DNA of 64,000 nucleotides from Oerskovia turbata (GTDB lineage: Bacteria > Actinomycetota > Actinomycetes > Actinomycetales > Cellulomonadaceae): assembly GCF_000718325.1 (NCBI RefSeq), contig NZ_JOFV01000006.1:124001-188000 (forward strand), written 5' to 3'. The number at the start of each line of letters is the position of its first letter. Position 1 is the stretch's first letter. Below the pieces are notes generated by a model that was not told where the DNA came from, searched no databases, and saw only the letters and a program-made list of their open reading frames with translations. The position numbers and the translations under genes were made by a program. Positions 51,011 to 59,823 of this stretch are shown in pieces.

Positions 51011-52371
51011 AGGCCACCCTCGACCTGTGGTGGCTCCTGCGCCGCCGCAGCTCCGACAGCCGCGACCCGCAGGGGCTGACCAACGTCCTGGCGATCATCG
51101 CGTTCGCCGCGACGACCGCGATCCTGCTCGTCGTCGTCGGCGGCGTGGGTGCCTTCCTGGGGCGTGCAGGAGGGATCGACGGCATGAGGGACGGGACGGG
51201 GGCCGACGTCACCTCGTACGACGTCCAGTACCCGGTCTTCGCGGCCATCGCCGCACTCCTCCTGCTCATCCCGCTCGTCACGCTGGGCGGGGCCGCAGCC
51301 CGTCTTGCCGTGGCCCGTCGTGACGCCCGGCTGGCGTCGTTGCGCCTGGCCGGGGCGACGACCGGGCAGGTCGCGACGCTCACGGTCCTCGACGCGGCCG
51401 CTCAGGCGCTCGTGGGCGCCCTGGTGGGGCTCGTGGGCTACGCGGTACTGCTGCCGCTGGTCGCACAGCTGCGCTTCCAGGGCCGCACGTTCGAGATCTC
51501 CGAGCTGTGGGTCGGCGTGCCCGCGCTGCTGCTCGCGGTCGTGGGTGTCGTGCTCGTCGCGCTGGTCTCGGCGGCCGTCTCGTTGCGCCGGGTCGCGATC
51601 ACGCCCTTGGGGGTCGCGGCCCGCGTGACTCCTCCGGGCATGAGGGCCGTGCGCCTGGTCAGCATGGGCCTGGCCTTCGTCGCGATGATCGTCGCGACGA
51701 ACGTGTCGTTCGGCAGCGACGCCGTGGCGGTCACGATCCTCGTGCTGGTCCTCGTGGCCGGGTTCGCGACGCTCAACGTCGTCGGCCCGTTCGTCATCTG
51801 GGTCGTGGGGCGGATCACCGCTCGCAGCGCGAAGGGGGTGCCGACGCTCCTCGCGGGCCGCCGCATCGTCGACTCGCCCAAGACGGCGTGGCGCTCGGTC
51901 GGCGGGGTCGCGCTCGCGACGTTCATCGCGGGCATGACGAGCGTCTTCGCGCTCTTCGACCCGGGCATGGGCGCCGACGCGAGCGAGGCCCAGTTCATGG
52001 GCGACCTCACGACGGGCGGCTTCCTCACGCTCGCGATCGCGGGCGTGCTGGCCGCGGTGTCGACGGGGGTCATGCAGGCCGGGCGCGTGATCGACCAGCG
52101 CGGCGAGTACCGCGCGCTGACCCTCGCGGGCACCGACCTCAAGACCCTCGACAAGGCGCGCCTGCGCGAGACCGTGATCCCTCTCGCGGCGGGCGTCGGC
52201 CTCGCGACGACGGGCGCCCTGATGTTCATGGCACCGATCATCGGTCTCAACGCGTTCGCGAACGTCGACGTGGTGCTGCAGTTTCTGGCGTGCGTCGTGG
52301 GAGCCTCCGCGCTCGTGCTGGCCGGGGCGGCCGCGTCGCGGTTCGTGGTGCGGTCGGCCATGGCGGCCTGA
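51007..52371 (+). CDS. ABC transporter permease, FtsX-like
   Basis: 454 residues with about eight membrane segments. Two FtsX-type cores are visible: AALLLLIPLVTLGGAAARLAV followed by RDARLASLRLAGATTGQV, and near the end GVLAAVSTGVMQAGRVIDQR with YRALTLAGTDLKTL. These RxxxLAGAT-like loops contact the ATPase. No large extracytoplasmic domain, unlike MacB. The substrate is unknown. Single-operon partner of the preceding ATPase. Confidence 0.9.
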   Translation: MKATLDLWWLLRRRSSDSRDPQGLTNVLAIIAFAATTAILLVVVGGVGAFLGRAGGIDGMRDGTGADVTSYDVQYPVFAAIAALLLLIPLVTLGGAAARLAVARRDARLASLRLAGATTGQVATLTVLDAAAQALVGALVGLVGYAVLLPLVAQLRFQGRTFEISELWVGVPALLLAVVGVVLVALVSAAVSLRRVAITPLGVAARVTPPGMRAVRLVSMGLAFVAMIVATNVSFGSDAVAVTILVLVLVAGFATLNVVGPFVIWVVGRITARSAKGVPTLLAGRRIVDSPKTAWRSVGGVALATFIAGMTSVFALFDPGMGADASEAQFMGDLTTGGFLTLAIAGVLAAVSTGVMQAGRVIDQRGEYRALTLAGTDLKTLDKARLRETVIPLAAGVGLATTGALMFMAPIIGLNAFANVDVVLQFLACVVGASALVLAGAAASRFVVRSAMAA

Positions 52372-52416
52372 CGTCACGCGGTTGCCGATCCCGGGCTCGT
52401 GCCGCGCAGACCGGCG

Positions 52417-52448
52417 CCCGACGGCGGAGCTCACGTCCCGCCGTCGGG
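52417..52448 (+). terminator. Terminator after the FtsX-like permease gene
   Basis: CCCGACGGCGG and CCGCCGTCGGG, 11-bp perfect arms with a 10-nt loop, 46 bp after the stop. Confidence 0.7.
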
Positions 52449-52507
52449 CCGCGGTGTGCGGGGTGTGGGGCGCAGAGCAGCGTCCGGGTGCGGCGTTCCG
52501 GGCAACA

Positions 52508-52543
52508 GAAAAGGCCCCGGGCCTGACGCAGCCGGGACCTTCC
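52508..52543 (-). terminator. Terminator of tRNA-Ser (GCT)
   Basis: On the minus strand a GC-rich hairpin (AGGTCCCGGC...GCCCGGGGCCT) is followed by TTTTCTGTT, a rho-independent terminator with a real T-run. Confidence 0.7.
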
Positions 52544-52547
52544 TGAG

Positions 52548-52636
52548 CGGAGACGGAGGGATTTGAACCCTCGAACGGGTTGCCCCGTTACCACCTTAGC
52601 AGGGTGGCGCACTAGACCTGACTATGCGACGTCTCC
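52548..52636 (-). tRNA. tRNA-Ser (GCT)
   Basis: Acceptor arms GGAGACG/CGTCTCC, anticodon stem CCACC/GGTGG around CTGCTAA (anticodon GCT), long variable arm typical of serine tRNA, T-loop GTTCAAATC; CCA not encoded. Confidence 0.95.
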
Positions 52637-52757
52637 ATGCTCGGATGCTAGGCACCGAGCGTCGCAAGGCTACCTTCTCGGGGCGCTGCGGAGCAAAACA
52701 GAGGCGCCTGGGGCGGCGTTCCGCGCTCTGCCGCCACGCGTCGACCCTGCCCAGGAC

Positions 52758-52800
52758 GGCCGGAGCCGCCCTCCTCGTGGCGAGGAGAGCGGCTCCGGCC
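52758..52800 (-). terminator. Terminator of the MMPL transporter gene
   Basis: GGCCGGAGCCG and CGGCTCCGGCC arms with inner CCTCCTCG/CGAGGAG, 25 bp after the stop. Confidence 0.7.
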
Positions 52801-52824
52801 CCGTCACGACGGGGGCTGTGGGCG

Positions 52825-55473
52825 TCAGCCCCGGACGCCCGCGGCGTCCTTGTCGAGGTCGTCCTCGGGAGCGGACCGCGTGCCACCTGCGGCCACGTGC
52901 GGGTGGCGCCGCTCGAGCGACGCCCCCTCCACGTCGACGTCGGGCAGGATCTTGTCGAGCCAGCGCGGCAGCCACCACGCCTTGTCCCCCGCGAGATGCA
53001 TGAGCGCGGGCACGACCATCATGCGGATCACGAACGCGTCGACGAGCACCCCGAATGCGAGCGCGAAGCCGATCGGCCGGATCATCGCGCTGTGCGAGAA
53101 GATGAAGCCGCCGAACACCGCGATCATGATGATCGCCGCGGCCGTCACGACCGAGCGACCGGCCCGGACACCCTGCACGACCGCGATGCGCGCCGGCGCA
53201 CCGTGCGCGTACGCCTCACGCATGCCCGACCCGAGGAAGAGCATGTAGTCCATCGCGAGCCCGAACAGGATGCCCACCAGGATGGTCGGCAGGAAGTTCA
53301 GGATCGGGCCGGGGGTCTCGACGCCGAACACACCGCTCAGCCAGCCCCACTGGTAGATCGCGACGACCCCGCCGAGAGCGGCGAAGTACGACAGGATGAA
53401 ACCGAGCGTCGCGATGACCGGGACGAAGATCGACCGGAACACCAGGACCAGGATGACCAGCGACAGACCGACCACGACCGCGAGGTAGACCGGCAGCGCG
53501 GACGCGAGCTTCTCCGAGATGTCGACGTTGCCGCTCGCCGAGCCCGCGACGCCGATCTCGTACGTCCCGTCGATCGGCGACATGTCGCGCAGCGTGTGCA
53601 CGAGCTCCTCGGTCGACTCGCTCGTGGGCCCCTCGGCGGGCACCACCTGGAACGCCGCGACCGTGCCGTCCTCGGACGTGCCCACGGGCGCGACCGCCAC
53701 GACGTCGTCCTGGTCGAAGAGCGTCTGGGCGATCTCCACCTGGGCCGTCATGGACTCGGCCTCGGACCCTGCCTCGACGGCGGGCAGGTCGGCGACGACG
53801 AGCAGCGTCCCGTTCTGGCCCTCACCGAACTTCTCGGCGAGCGTCGAGTACGCCTGGTACTGCGTCGAGTCGTGCGGCTCGGTCGAGCCGTCCGGCAGGT
53901 TGAGCCGCAGGTCGAGCGCGGGCAGCGCGACGAGCAGCAGCGCAGCGACACCCACGACGACGCGCACCACGGCCCAGCCCGTCGACATGGGACGGACCTC
54001 GGCGGGTGCCGGGGCGGCTCCCTGGGCCTCCTGCGCGCCCTGGGCCGCAGCACCGGTCCCGGCCCCCGACATGCCAGCCGACGTGCCCGCCGACGTGCCC
54101 GCCGACGTGCCCGCGAGGCGTGCACGCTCCTTCGTGCTGAGGATCCGCTCCCCCACGACGCCGAGCAGCGCGGGCGTGAGCGTCACGGCGACGAGGACCG
54201 CGATCGCGATGCAGGCCGCGCCGACGGTGCCCATGAGGCCCAGGAACGGGATGCCCGTGACGTTGAGGGCGAGCAGCGCGACGAGCACCGTGGTGCCCGC
54301 GAACACGACCGCGTTGCCCGACGTCCCGTTGGCCAGCGCGATCGACTCGTGCAGCTCGTCGCCCGCCTTGAGCTGACGACGGTGCCGGTTGACGATGAAG
54401 AGCGAGTAGTCGATCCCGACCGCCAGCCCGAGCATGAGCCCGAGCACGGGCGTCACCGACGCCATCTCGACGACCCCGGACAGGGACAGCGCGCCGAGCG
54501 CGCCGATGCCCACACCGATCAGGGCGGTGAGGATCGGCAGGCCGGCACCGACGAACGTACCGAGCATGACGACGAGCACGACCGCGGCGACCAGCAGACC
54601 GACGATCTCGCCCGCACCGATGATGCTCGGGGCACCCATGGTCATGTCGGCCGAGAGGTTCACCTCGAGGTCCGCGGGAGCGGCGTCGAAGACCGTGACG
54701 AGGGCGTCCTTGGTCTCCTGCGGGATCTCCATCTGCGGGTCCGTGAACGAGATCATGACGATCGCGGTCGTGCCGTCCTCGGAGACCATGCGGATCTCGG
54801 ACGCCATGTCGAGCAAGGTCGCGCCCTGCTCGAGCTGGGCGCTCTGCTCCTCGAGCTCGCTCGCGCCCTCGTCGAGGGCGGTCTGCTGCGCGTCGAGCGC
54901 GGCGAGCCCCTGGTCGATCGTCGCCTGCTGCGCGTCGAGCTGCGGCTGGGCCTGTGCGAGCACGCCCGCGGCCTCCGCCTGGGCGCGGGCGGCGTCGAGC
55001 TGGGCCTGACCGGCCTCGAGCTGTGCACGGCCCGCATCGAGCTGGGCCTGACCGGCCTCGAGCTGCGCGCGCCCGGCCTCCACCTGGACGCGGCCGTCCT
55101 CGACCTGCTGGCGCTGCGTGGCACGGTCGGCCTCGGTCACGAACGGGTCCATGACCGCCGTGACACCGTCGACGTCCGCGGCGTCCGCTACCAGCCCGGC
55201 GATCTCGTCCTGCTGCGCAGCGGTGAGCTCCTCGCCGTCAGCCGACTGGACGACGACGGTCCCCGTCCCGCCCGACGCGTCGGGGAAGTCGCTCTGCAGC
55301 CGGTCGGTCACCTCGGCCGTGGGGGTGCCGGGGATCGAGAAGGTCGTCGCGAGCGTGCCCGCGCCGAGCGCGAACGCCACGCCCGCTGCGACGAGGATCG
55401 CGAGCCACGCGACGATCACCGTCTTCGCGCGTCGCGCCGACCAGCGGCCGACGCGGTAGAGAAATTCAGCCAT
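52825..55473 (-). CDS. MMPL-type RND transporter with extracytoplasmic coiled coil
   Basis: 882 residues, 12 membrane helices in two blocks (about 280-420 and 690-830). Between the first helix and the first block lies a long extracytoplasmic region with a heptad-like repeat of QLDAGRAQLEAGQAQ units (about 130-215), as in MMPL/YdgH-type actinobacterial transporters. GLAVGIDYSLFIVNRHRRQL and LFGLAMDYMLFLGSGMREAY contain the Asp-Tyr pairs of the proton relay. It exports lipids, peptidolipids or drugs by proton antiport; the substrate is unknown. GAAGGA precedes the ATG. The TetR gene is upstream on the same strand. Confidence 0.92.
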   Translation of the reverse strand: MAEFLYRVGRWSARRAKTVIVAWLAILVAAGVAFALGAGTLATTFSIPGTPTAEVTDRLQSDFPDASGGTGTVVVQSADGEELTAAQQDEIAGLVADAADVDGVTAVMDPFVTEADRATQRQQVEDGRVQVEAGRAQLEAGQAQLDAGRAQLEAGQAQLDAARAQAEAAGVLAQAQPQLDAQQATIDQGLAALDAQQTALDEGASELEEQSAQLEQGATLLDMASEIRMVSEDGTTAIVMISFTDPQMEIPQETKDALVTVFDAAPADLEVNLSADMTMGAPSIIGAGEIVGLLVAAVVLVVMLGTFVGAGLPILTALIGVGIGALGALSLSGVVEMASVTPVLGLMLGLAVGIDYSLFIVNRHRRQLKAGDELHESIALANGTSGNAVVFAGTTVLVALLALNVTGIPFLGLMGTVGAACIAIAVLVAVTLTPALLGVVGERILSTKERARLAGTSAGTSAGTSAGMSGAGTGAAAQGAQEAQGAAPAPAEVRPMSTGWAVVRVVVGVAALLLVALPALDLRLNLPDGSTEPHDSTQYQAYSTLAEKFGEGQNGTLLVVADLPAVEAGSEAESMTAQVEIAQTLFDQDDVVAVAPVGTSEDGTVAAFQVVPAEGPTSESTEELVHTLRDMSPIDGTYEIGVAGSASGNVDISEKLASALPVYLAVVVGLSLVILVLVFRSIFVPVIATLGFILSYFAALGGVVAIYQWGWLSGVFGVETPGPILNFLPTILVGILFGLAMDYMLFLGSGMREAYAHGAPARIAVVQGVRAGRSVVTAAAIIMIAVFGGFIFSHSAMIRPIGFALAFGVLVDAFVIRMMVVPALMHLAGDKAWWLPRWLDKILPDVDVEGASLERRHPHVAAGGTRSAPEDDLDKDAAGVRG

Positions 55474-55513
55474 GAGAGTCCTTCGGTTGCGCGCGAGTAC
55501 GCGGATGGGTGGG

Positions 55514-56227
55514 TCAGCGGGTGCGGCGTGACGAGGCGACCGGCTCGTGGCCGGTCCGGGTCGCGTCGAGGAGCCGTTGGAGCAGGTCGGTCCAGGCCCG
55601 GCGGGCGGCGGGGTCGTCGACCGCCCCCGTCACCTCGACCCAGCGGAGGTAGACCACGATCAGCCCGCTCATGAGCGAGCCGACGAGGAGCTCGACGTCG
55701 AACGGGTCGGCGTCGGGGTGGCTTGCGGCCAGGGCTGCCGTGAGGCGCATGCTCACGTCGGCGAAGACCTTGATGAGGGTGAAGGCGCGCCGGGGCGAGG
55801 GGCCTCCCTCGTCGCCCAGCACGCGGGTCAGGTAGACCAAGGGGGTCACGAAGTCGGTCGACCGCAGGGCGTCGGCGACCTCGTCGAACAGCGTCACGTC
55901 GGCGCCGCGCTCGCCCTGCCCGTCGCGCGGGGAGTCGTGGTCGCGCCCGACCGGCTGGTCCTGCCCGCCCCGCTGGTCCGACGCGATGGCGTCGAGCCGG
56001 TCGAGCGCCGCGCCGACCACCTCGCTGCAGACCTCGGTCACGACGTCGTCGAGCGACGCGAAGTGGTTGAAGACCGTGCGCCGGGAGACGTCGGCGCGCT
56101 CCGCGAGCTCGTCGACCGAGAACCGCGTCCCGCCCGACTCGCCGATCAGGGCTGCGGCGGCGTCGACGATGGCCCGTCGGTGGCGGGCCTTGAGCGCAGC
56201 GCGACGATCGACGGCAGGATGGGACAT
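55514..56227 (-). CDS. TetR family transcriptional regulator
   Basis: 237 residues. The HTH is at 15-60 (RRAIVDAAAALIGESGGTRF, VDELAERADVSRRTVFNHF). The ligand domain has a low-complexity acidic insert (about 95-120, DQPVGRDHDSPRDGQGER) not common in the family. The 16-bp palindrome at 56240-56255 just before the start is the likely operator. It is cotranscribed with the MMPL gene 40 bp downstream, so it probably represses both and responds to a compound handled by the transporter. Confidence 0.9.
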   Translation of the reverse strand: MSHPAVDRRAALKARHRRAIVDAAAALIGESGGTRFSVDELAERADVSRRTVFNHFASLDDVVTEVCSEVVGAALDRLDAIASDQRGGQDQPVGRDHDSPRDGQGERGADVTLFDEVADALRSTDFVTPLVYLTRVLGDEGGPSPRRAFTLIKVFADVSMRLTAALAASHPDADPFDVELLVGSLMSGLIVVYLRWVEVTGAVDDPAARRAWTDLLQRLLDATRTGHEPVASSRRTR

Positions 56228-56239
56228 GTCTCTACGCTA

Positions 56240-56255
56240 AGTGCATCGATGCACT
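56240..56255. promoter_or_regulatory. TetR operator
   Basis: The perfect palindrome AGTGCATCGATGCACT lies 13 bp upstream of the tetR ATG, in the 69-bp gap to the exporter gene. Confidence 0.75.
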
Positions 56256-56296
56256 CGGTGCAACAAGCCTGGTCGGCGGCGAGCCGCCCGTTCCGG

Positions 56297-57568
56297 CTAC
56301 CGTTCGAACGTCCAGTTCCTGTCGGTGAGCATGCGAGCGACCGCGAGCCCGATCGCGAGCGCGACGATCACCAACCCCGCCTCGACCGTCGACGCCAGGG
56401 CCTCGAGCGTGGCGCCGCTGTTGAACTCGTAGACGGCCCGGTAGGCCGTGACCCCCGGGACCATGATGACGACGGCAGGCACCGACATCGTGATGCGCGG
56501 CACCTTCATGGCGGGGGCGATGTACGCGGCGAGGACACCCACGACGAGCGCGGTCACCGCCGCAGCGGCCTGGGACGCGAATCCCGCGTCGATGAGCTCG
56601 AGGCGAGCGACGTTCGCGACCATGCCGATCGACGCCGCCCCCACCGCCATCTTCCACGGGCTGTTGAACATCAGCGCGAAGCCGAGCACCCCCGCGAAAC
56701 TCGCCAGTGCCCGCAACGCGAGGAACAAGGCCTCGTCCAGGGCGGGGGGTGGGAGCCGGTCTGGCTGGAGGCCGGCGATCGCGGAGATCGCCCACACCGC
56801 GAGGGCCGCGGACGCCAGGATCATCAGGGCGTACGTCATGCGGGCGATACCCGCCGAGAAGTCGAGCTTCGCGAGATCGAGCGCGGCCGTCACGAGAGCG
56901 AACCCCGGGACGAGGAACAGGACCGCGGACACGTAGCCGGCCTCGTGCCCGCCCGCGTCCCCCACCAGGTTCTCGAAGACCAGGACGACCAGCAGGTAGG
57001 CCGTGGCGGCCACGGTCGCCGCGAGCATCGTGGTGCCGAACTGGTTGATGCCCTTGTGCAGCATGGCCCGGCGCACCATCTGTCCGAGGAACGCCCCGAC
57101 GAACACCGCGCCGCACTCGATGACCCCGCCGTTGTTGAGGAACGCGAACGCCGCACACGCGATCGCGGCCCACAGCGCGTTGAGGAACGCACCGTAGAGC
57201 AGCGGCTTGGCCGCGATCCGTTCGAGCTCGGCGTCGACCTCCCCGGCCGTGACCTGGTCCGGCAGCTCGCCGACGTACGCCTCGAGCTCGGACAACCGGT
57301 CGGAGTTGATGCCGACGGCCCGGACCTCCGCGACCTCGGTGCGGAAGTTGCGGTCCCGGTAGGACGTCGCGGTGATCTCGGTGAGCGTCACGTGCGCCGC
57401 GGTGCGGTCGAGCCCCAGCGCGCGACCCACGCGCGTCATGTGGGACTTCACGCGGTAGCTGCCGGTCCCGGCCGAGAGCGCGAGGTGGCCGACTCTCAGG
57501 ACGGTCCCCGACTGCCGCACCAGCTCGCTCGGCCCCAGGCCCGGTTCGTCGGTCACGTCTGCTGTCAC
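56297..57568 (-). CDS. Threonine/serine exporter family protein (ThrE-like)
   Basis: 423 residues. The N-terminal DUF1212 half has GTGSYRVKSHMTRVGRALGL and RDRNFRTEVAEV. About ten membrane helices follow from residue 160 (FLNALWAAIACAAFAFLNNG, GAFLGQMVRRAMLHKG, and the DUF3815-like VPAVVIMVPGVTAYRAVYEF). ThrE proteins export threonine and serine by proton antiport. The start is set at the GTG at 57568; longer frames run into the tRNA region, and the ribosome-binding site is weak. Single gene. Confidence 0.88.
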   Translation of the reverse strand: MTADVTDEPGLGPSELVRQSGTVLRVGHLALSAGTGSYRVKSHMTRVGRALGLDRTAAHVTLTEITATSYRDRNFRTEVAEVRAVGINSDRLSELEAYVGELPDQVTAGEVDAELERIAAKPLLYGAFLNALWAAIACAAFAFLNNGGVIECGAVFVGAFLGQMVRRAMLHKGINQFGTTMLAATVAATAYLLVVLVFENLVGDAGGHEAGYVSAVLFLVPGFALVTAALDLAKLDFSAGIARMTYALMILASAALAVWAISAIAGLQPDRLPPPALDEALFLALRALASFAGVLGFALMFNSPWKMAVGAASIGMVANVARLELIDAGFASQAAAAVTALVVGVLAAYIAPAMKVPRITMSVPAVVIMVPGVTAYRAVYEFNSGATLEALASTVEAGLVIVALAIGLAVARMLTDRNWTFER

Positions 57569-57674
57569 CCCGACATGATCGCCCGTCCGGCGAGCGCGTG
57601 CACCCAAGGTCCGGTGCGGTGAGACGGTCCGGTCCACGCTCCCCGACAAGTGGTCAGCATCCTGCACGAACGTC

Positions 57675-57711
57675 GAGAGGCCCCGGACCGCGCGGGTCCA
57701 GGGCCTCTCGG
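57675..57711 (-). terminator. Terminator of tRNA-Ser (TGA)
   Basis: Hairpin CGAGAGGCC...GGCCTCTCG with inner GGACC/GGTCC arms, directly downstream of the tRNA. Confidence 0.75.
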
Positions 57712-57716
57712 ACAGC

Positions 57717-57800
57717 GGAGGGCGAGGGATTCGAACCCCCGGTTGCTTGCGCAACAACGGTTTTCAAGACCGTCACATTAGGCCGCTCTGTCAGCCCTCC
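57717..57800 (-). tRNA. tRNA-Ser (TGA)
   Basis: Acceptor arms GGAGGGC/GCCCTCC with the serine discriminator G, anticodon stem ACGGT/ACCGT around CTTGAAA (anticodon TGA), long variable arm, T-loop GTTCGAATC. Confidence 0.93.
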
Positions 57801-57882
57801 AGGTTGCTCCGACGCACATTCTGGCACGTCCGAGCGGTCGGACGCCCCCGCCCCCCAGGCCAGGCACCCAGATCGCCACACG

Positions 57883-57921
57883 ACGACGGCGGGTCACCCT
57901 GGAGAGGTGGCCCGCCGTCGT
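57883..57921 (-). terminator. Terminator of the conservon operon
   Basis: ACGACGGCGGG and CCCGCCGTCGT perfect arms, extended by CAC/GTG, about 50 bp after the cvnD stop. Confidence 0.7.
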
Positions 57922-57972
57922 GCGGTGAGTCGCCGTACGAAACGCCCCACGGGGCGGCCGACGAGCAACGGT

Positions 57973-58926
57973 TCAGGCAGCGCCCGAGCGAAGCTGGCGC
58001 ATCGCGAGCTGCACGAGCGAGATCAGCGTCTGCTTGGTCGCCGCACGCGAACGGGCGTCGGTGTACAGCATCGGGACGTGGGCAGGGATCTGCAGGGCCT
58101 CGCGCACGTCCTCGAGCTTGTGCTTGGCCACGCCGTCGAAGCAGTTGACGCCCACCACGAACGGGATGCCACGCGACTCGAAGTAGTCGATGGCCGGGAA
58201 GCACTGTTCCAGACGGTCGGTGTCGACGAGCACGACGGCTCCGATCGCACCACGCACCAGGTCGTCCCACATGAACAGGAAGCGATCCTGCCCCGGGGTG
58301 CCGAACAGGTAGAGCCAGAGCGATCCCGGCAGCTCGATGCGCCCGAAGTCCATCGCGACCGTGGTCGTCATCTTCCGGTCGCTCACGCCTCCCGCGTCGT
58401 CGACGCCCACCGAGTGCTCCGTCATCGCGGCCTCGGTGTTGAGCGGCTCGATGTCCGAGATGGAGCCGATGAACGTCGTCTTGCCGACGGCGAACCCGCC
58501 CGCGACGACGATCTTCACGACCGTCGGTGCGGTGCGCGCGGCCTGCGGGGCGGGCGCGGTCGCGGGCGCGACAGGCTGCGGTGCCGTCGGAGCCGGGTTC
58601 GCCTGGGGCTGGACCGGAGGGGTCTGATGGACCGTCGGAGCCTGCTGCGAGGCGACAGGGGCCGGGCTCTGCGGTGCCGCAGCGGGCGTGCTGCCGGACT
58701 GGCCGCCCAGCACGCTCTGGCGCACCGGTGCGGCGGACGGCGACCCCGCGGACGGGGCCGAGGCCGCGGGGGCGGTCGCCGGCGCAGGAGCCGCCGGTGC
58801 CGCGACCGGAGCCCACGAGGGACCCGACGCACCGTTGGCAGCCGGCGCCCCGGGGGCGCCCGTGATCAAGGTGCCACCAGCAGCCTGTTGCTGGCCGCCA
58901 GCACCCTCAGAGGGTGGAAATGCCAT
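57973..58926 (-). CDS. cvnD: Conservon GTPase CvnD
   Basis: 317 residues. The first 120 are a Pro/Ala/Gln-rich disordered tail. The G domain follows: P-loop VAGGFAVGKTTFIGSIS, a switch-II FGTPGQDRF and VLVDTDR (in place of NKxD). This is the MglA/CvnD class of Ras-like proteins. In Streptomyces conservons it associates with the sensor-kinase-like CvnA at the membrane through CvnB and CvnC. The ATG at 58926 lies inside the cvnC 3' end with a 20-bp overlap. The long tail is unusual; most CvnD proteins are about 190-200 residues. Confidence 0.93.
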   Translation of the reverse strand: MAFPPSEGAGGQQQAAGGTLITGAPGAPAANGASGPSWAPVAAPAAPAPATAPAASAPSAGSPSAAPVRQSVLGGQSGSTPAAAPQSPAPVASQQAPTVHQTPPVQPQANPAPTAPQPVAPATAPAPQAARTAPTVVKIVVAGGFAVGKTTFIGSISDIEPLNTEAAMTEHSVGVDDAGGVSDRKMTTTVAMDFGRIELPGSLWLYLFGTPGQDRFLFMWDDLVRGAIGAVVLVDTDRLEQCFPAIDYFESRGIPFVVGVNCFDGVAKHKLEDVREALQIPAHVPMLYTDARSRAATKQTLISLVQLAMRQLRSGAA

Positions 58927-59323
58927 TGAGAACACTCTCCAAGATGCTCAGGGACAGTCCCGAGTTGCTGCTGCCGTGGCCGGTGTGGACGTTGAGCGGG
59001 GTCGACGTGTGCACCGTGAGGTAGTTCTCCTCGGCGAGGTCGGCGACCAGGATGCGGGTGACGCCCAGAGGCATCCGCAGGAGCGCCGAGAGCTCGGCGA
59101 TCGACACGTAGTTGTGCGCGGCGTGCTGGAGGATCGCACGCTTCTCAGGAGGCAGGCCGTAGCTGTTCACAGCACCCGGCATCACCTCGACCAGCGCCTC
59201 GAGCGGGAGGTCCGAGGTGGCCGAGCGGACACGTCCACCGGTCACCGCGTACGGACGCACCGTCGCGGCCTCGTACGAGTCCGAGCTGTGCGCTCCCAAG
59301 CTGCCAAAAGGTGCGTTCGTCAT
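58907..59323 (-). CDS. cvnC: Conservon protein CvnC (DUF742)
   Basis: 138 residues: DUF742 winged-helix-like fold, VRPYAVTGGRVRS at the start, then LPPEKRAILQHAAHNYVSIA cut to PPEKRAILQHA, LRMPLGVTRILVADLAEENY. It is the third conservon component. The ATG at 59323 has AGGACAGG upstream, better than the TTG at 59365 which would overlap the cvnB stop. cvnD starts within its end. Confidence 0.92.
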   Translation of the reverse strand: MTNAPFGSLGAHSSDSYEAATVRPYAVTGGRVRSATSDLPLEALVEVMPGAVNSYGLPPEKRAILQHAAHNYVSIAELSALLRMPLGVTRILVADLAEENYLTVHTSTPLNVHTGHGSSNSGLSLSILESVLNGISTL

Positions 59324-59333
59324 CGACCTGTCC

Positions 59334-59783
59334 TCATCCCACCGGGGCTCGTGTTGCTCCGTCAACGGGCAGGCTACCGCGCATCTCCGAGATGAGCTGA
59401 GGCGTCAACGTCGCCTCGGTGCGGGAGACGAGGAGCGCCATCTCGTAGCCGATCAGCCCGATGTCGCACGTCGACTCGGCGACGACGCCGAGCACCGACC
59501 CGTTCGACACGTTCATGAGGAAGAGGAACCCGTTGTCCATCTCGACGATCGACTGCCGGACGTTGCCCCCGTTGAGCTGGCGGGCGGCACCGCGGGTCAG
59601 GCTCGACATGCCGGAAACGATCGCGGCGAGCTGATCGCCGCTCGTGCGGTCGAGCTGGTCCGACATCGCCATGAGCAGGCCGTCGGCCGACACCACCAGC
59701 GTGTGCCGGCTTCCCGGGACGGTCCGCACGAAGTTGTCGAGCAACCACCCGAAATTGGTTGCTTCGGTGCTGAGCGCGTTCAC
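59334..59783 (-). CDS. cvnB: Conservon protein CvnB (roadblock/LC7)
   Basis: 149 residues with a single roadblock/LC7 domain (NFGWLLDNFVRTVPGSRHTL, SADGLLMAMSDQLDRTSGDQ, IVSGMSSLTRGAARQLNGG, FLFLMNVSNGSVLGVVAEST). Roadblock proteins act as GTPase partners. The GTG at 59783 has GGAGG 5 nt upstream. It follows cvnA by 40 bp. Confidence 0.93.
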   Translation of the reverse strand: MNALSTEATNFGWLLDNFVRTVPGSRHTLVVSADGLLMAMSDQLDRTSGDQLAAIVSGMSSLTRGAARQLNGGNVRQSIVEMDNGFLFLMNVSNGSVLGVVAESTCDIGLIGYEMALLVSRTEATLTPQLISEMRGSLPVDGATRAPVG

Positions 59784-59823
59784 ACTTCCTCCTTGTCAGT
59801 TGCCACAGATCGCGAGCTGTACG

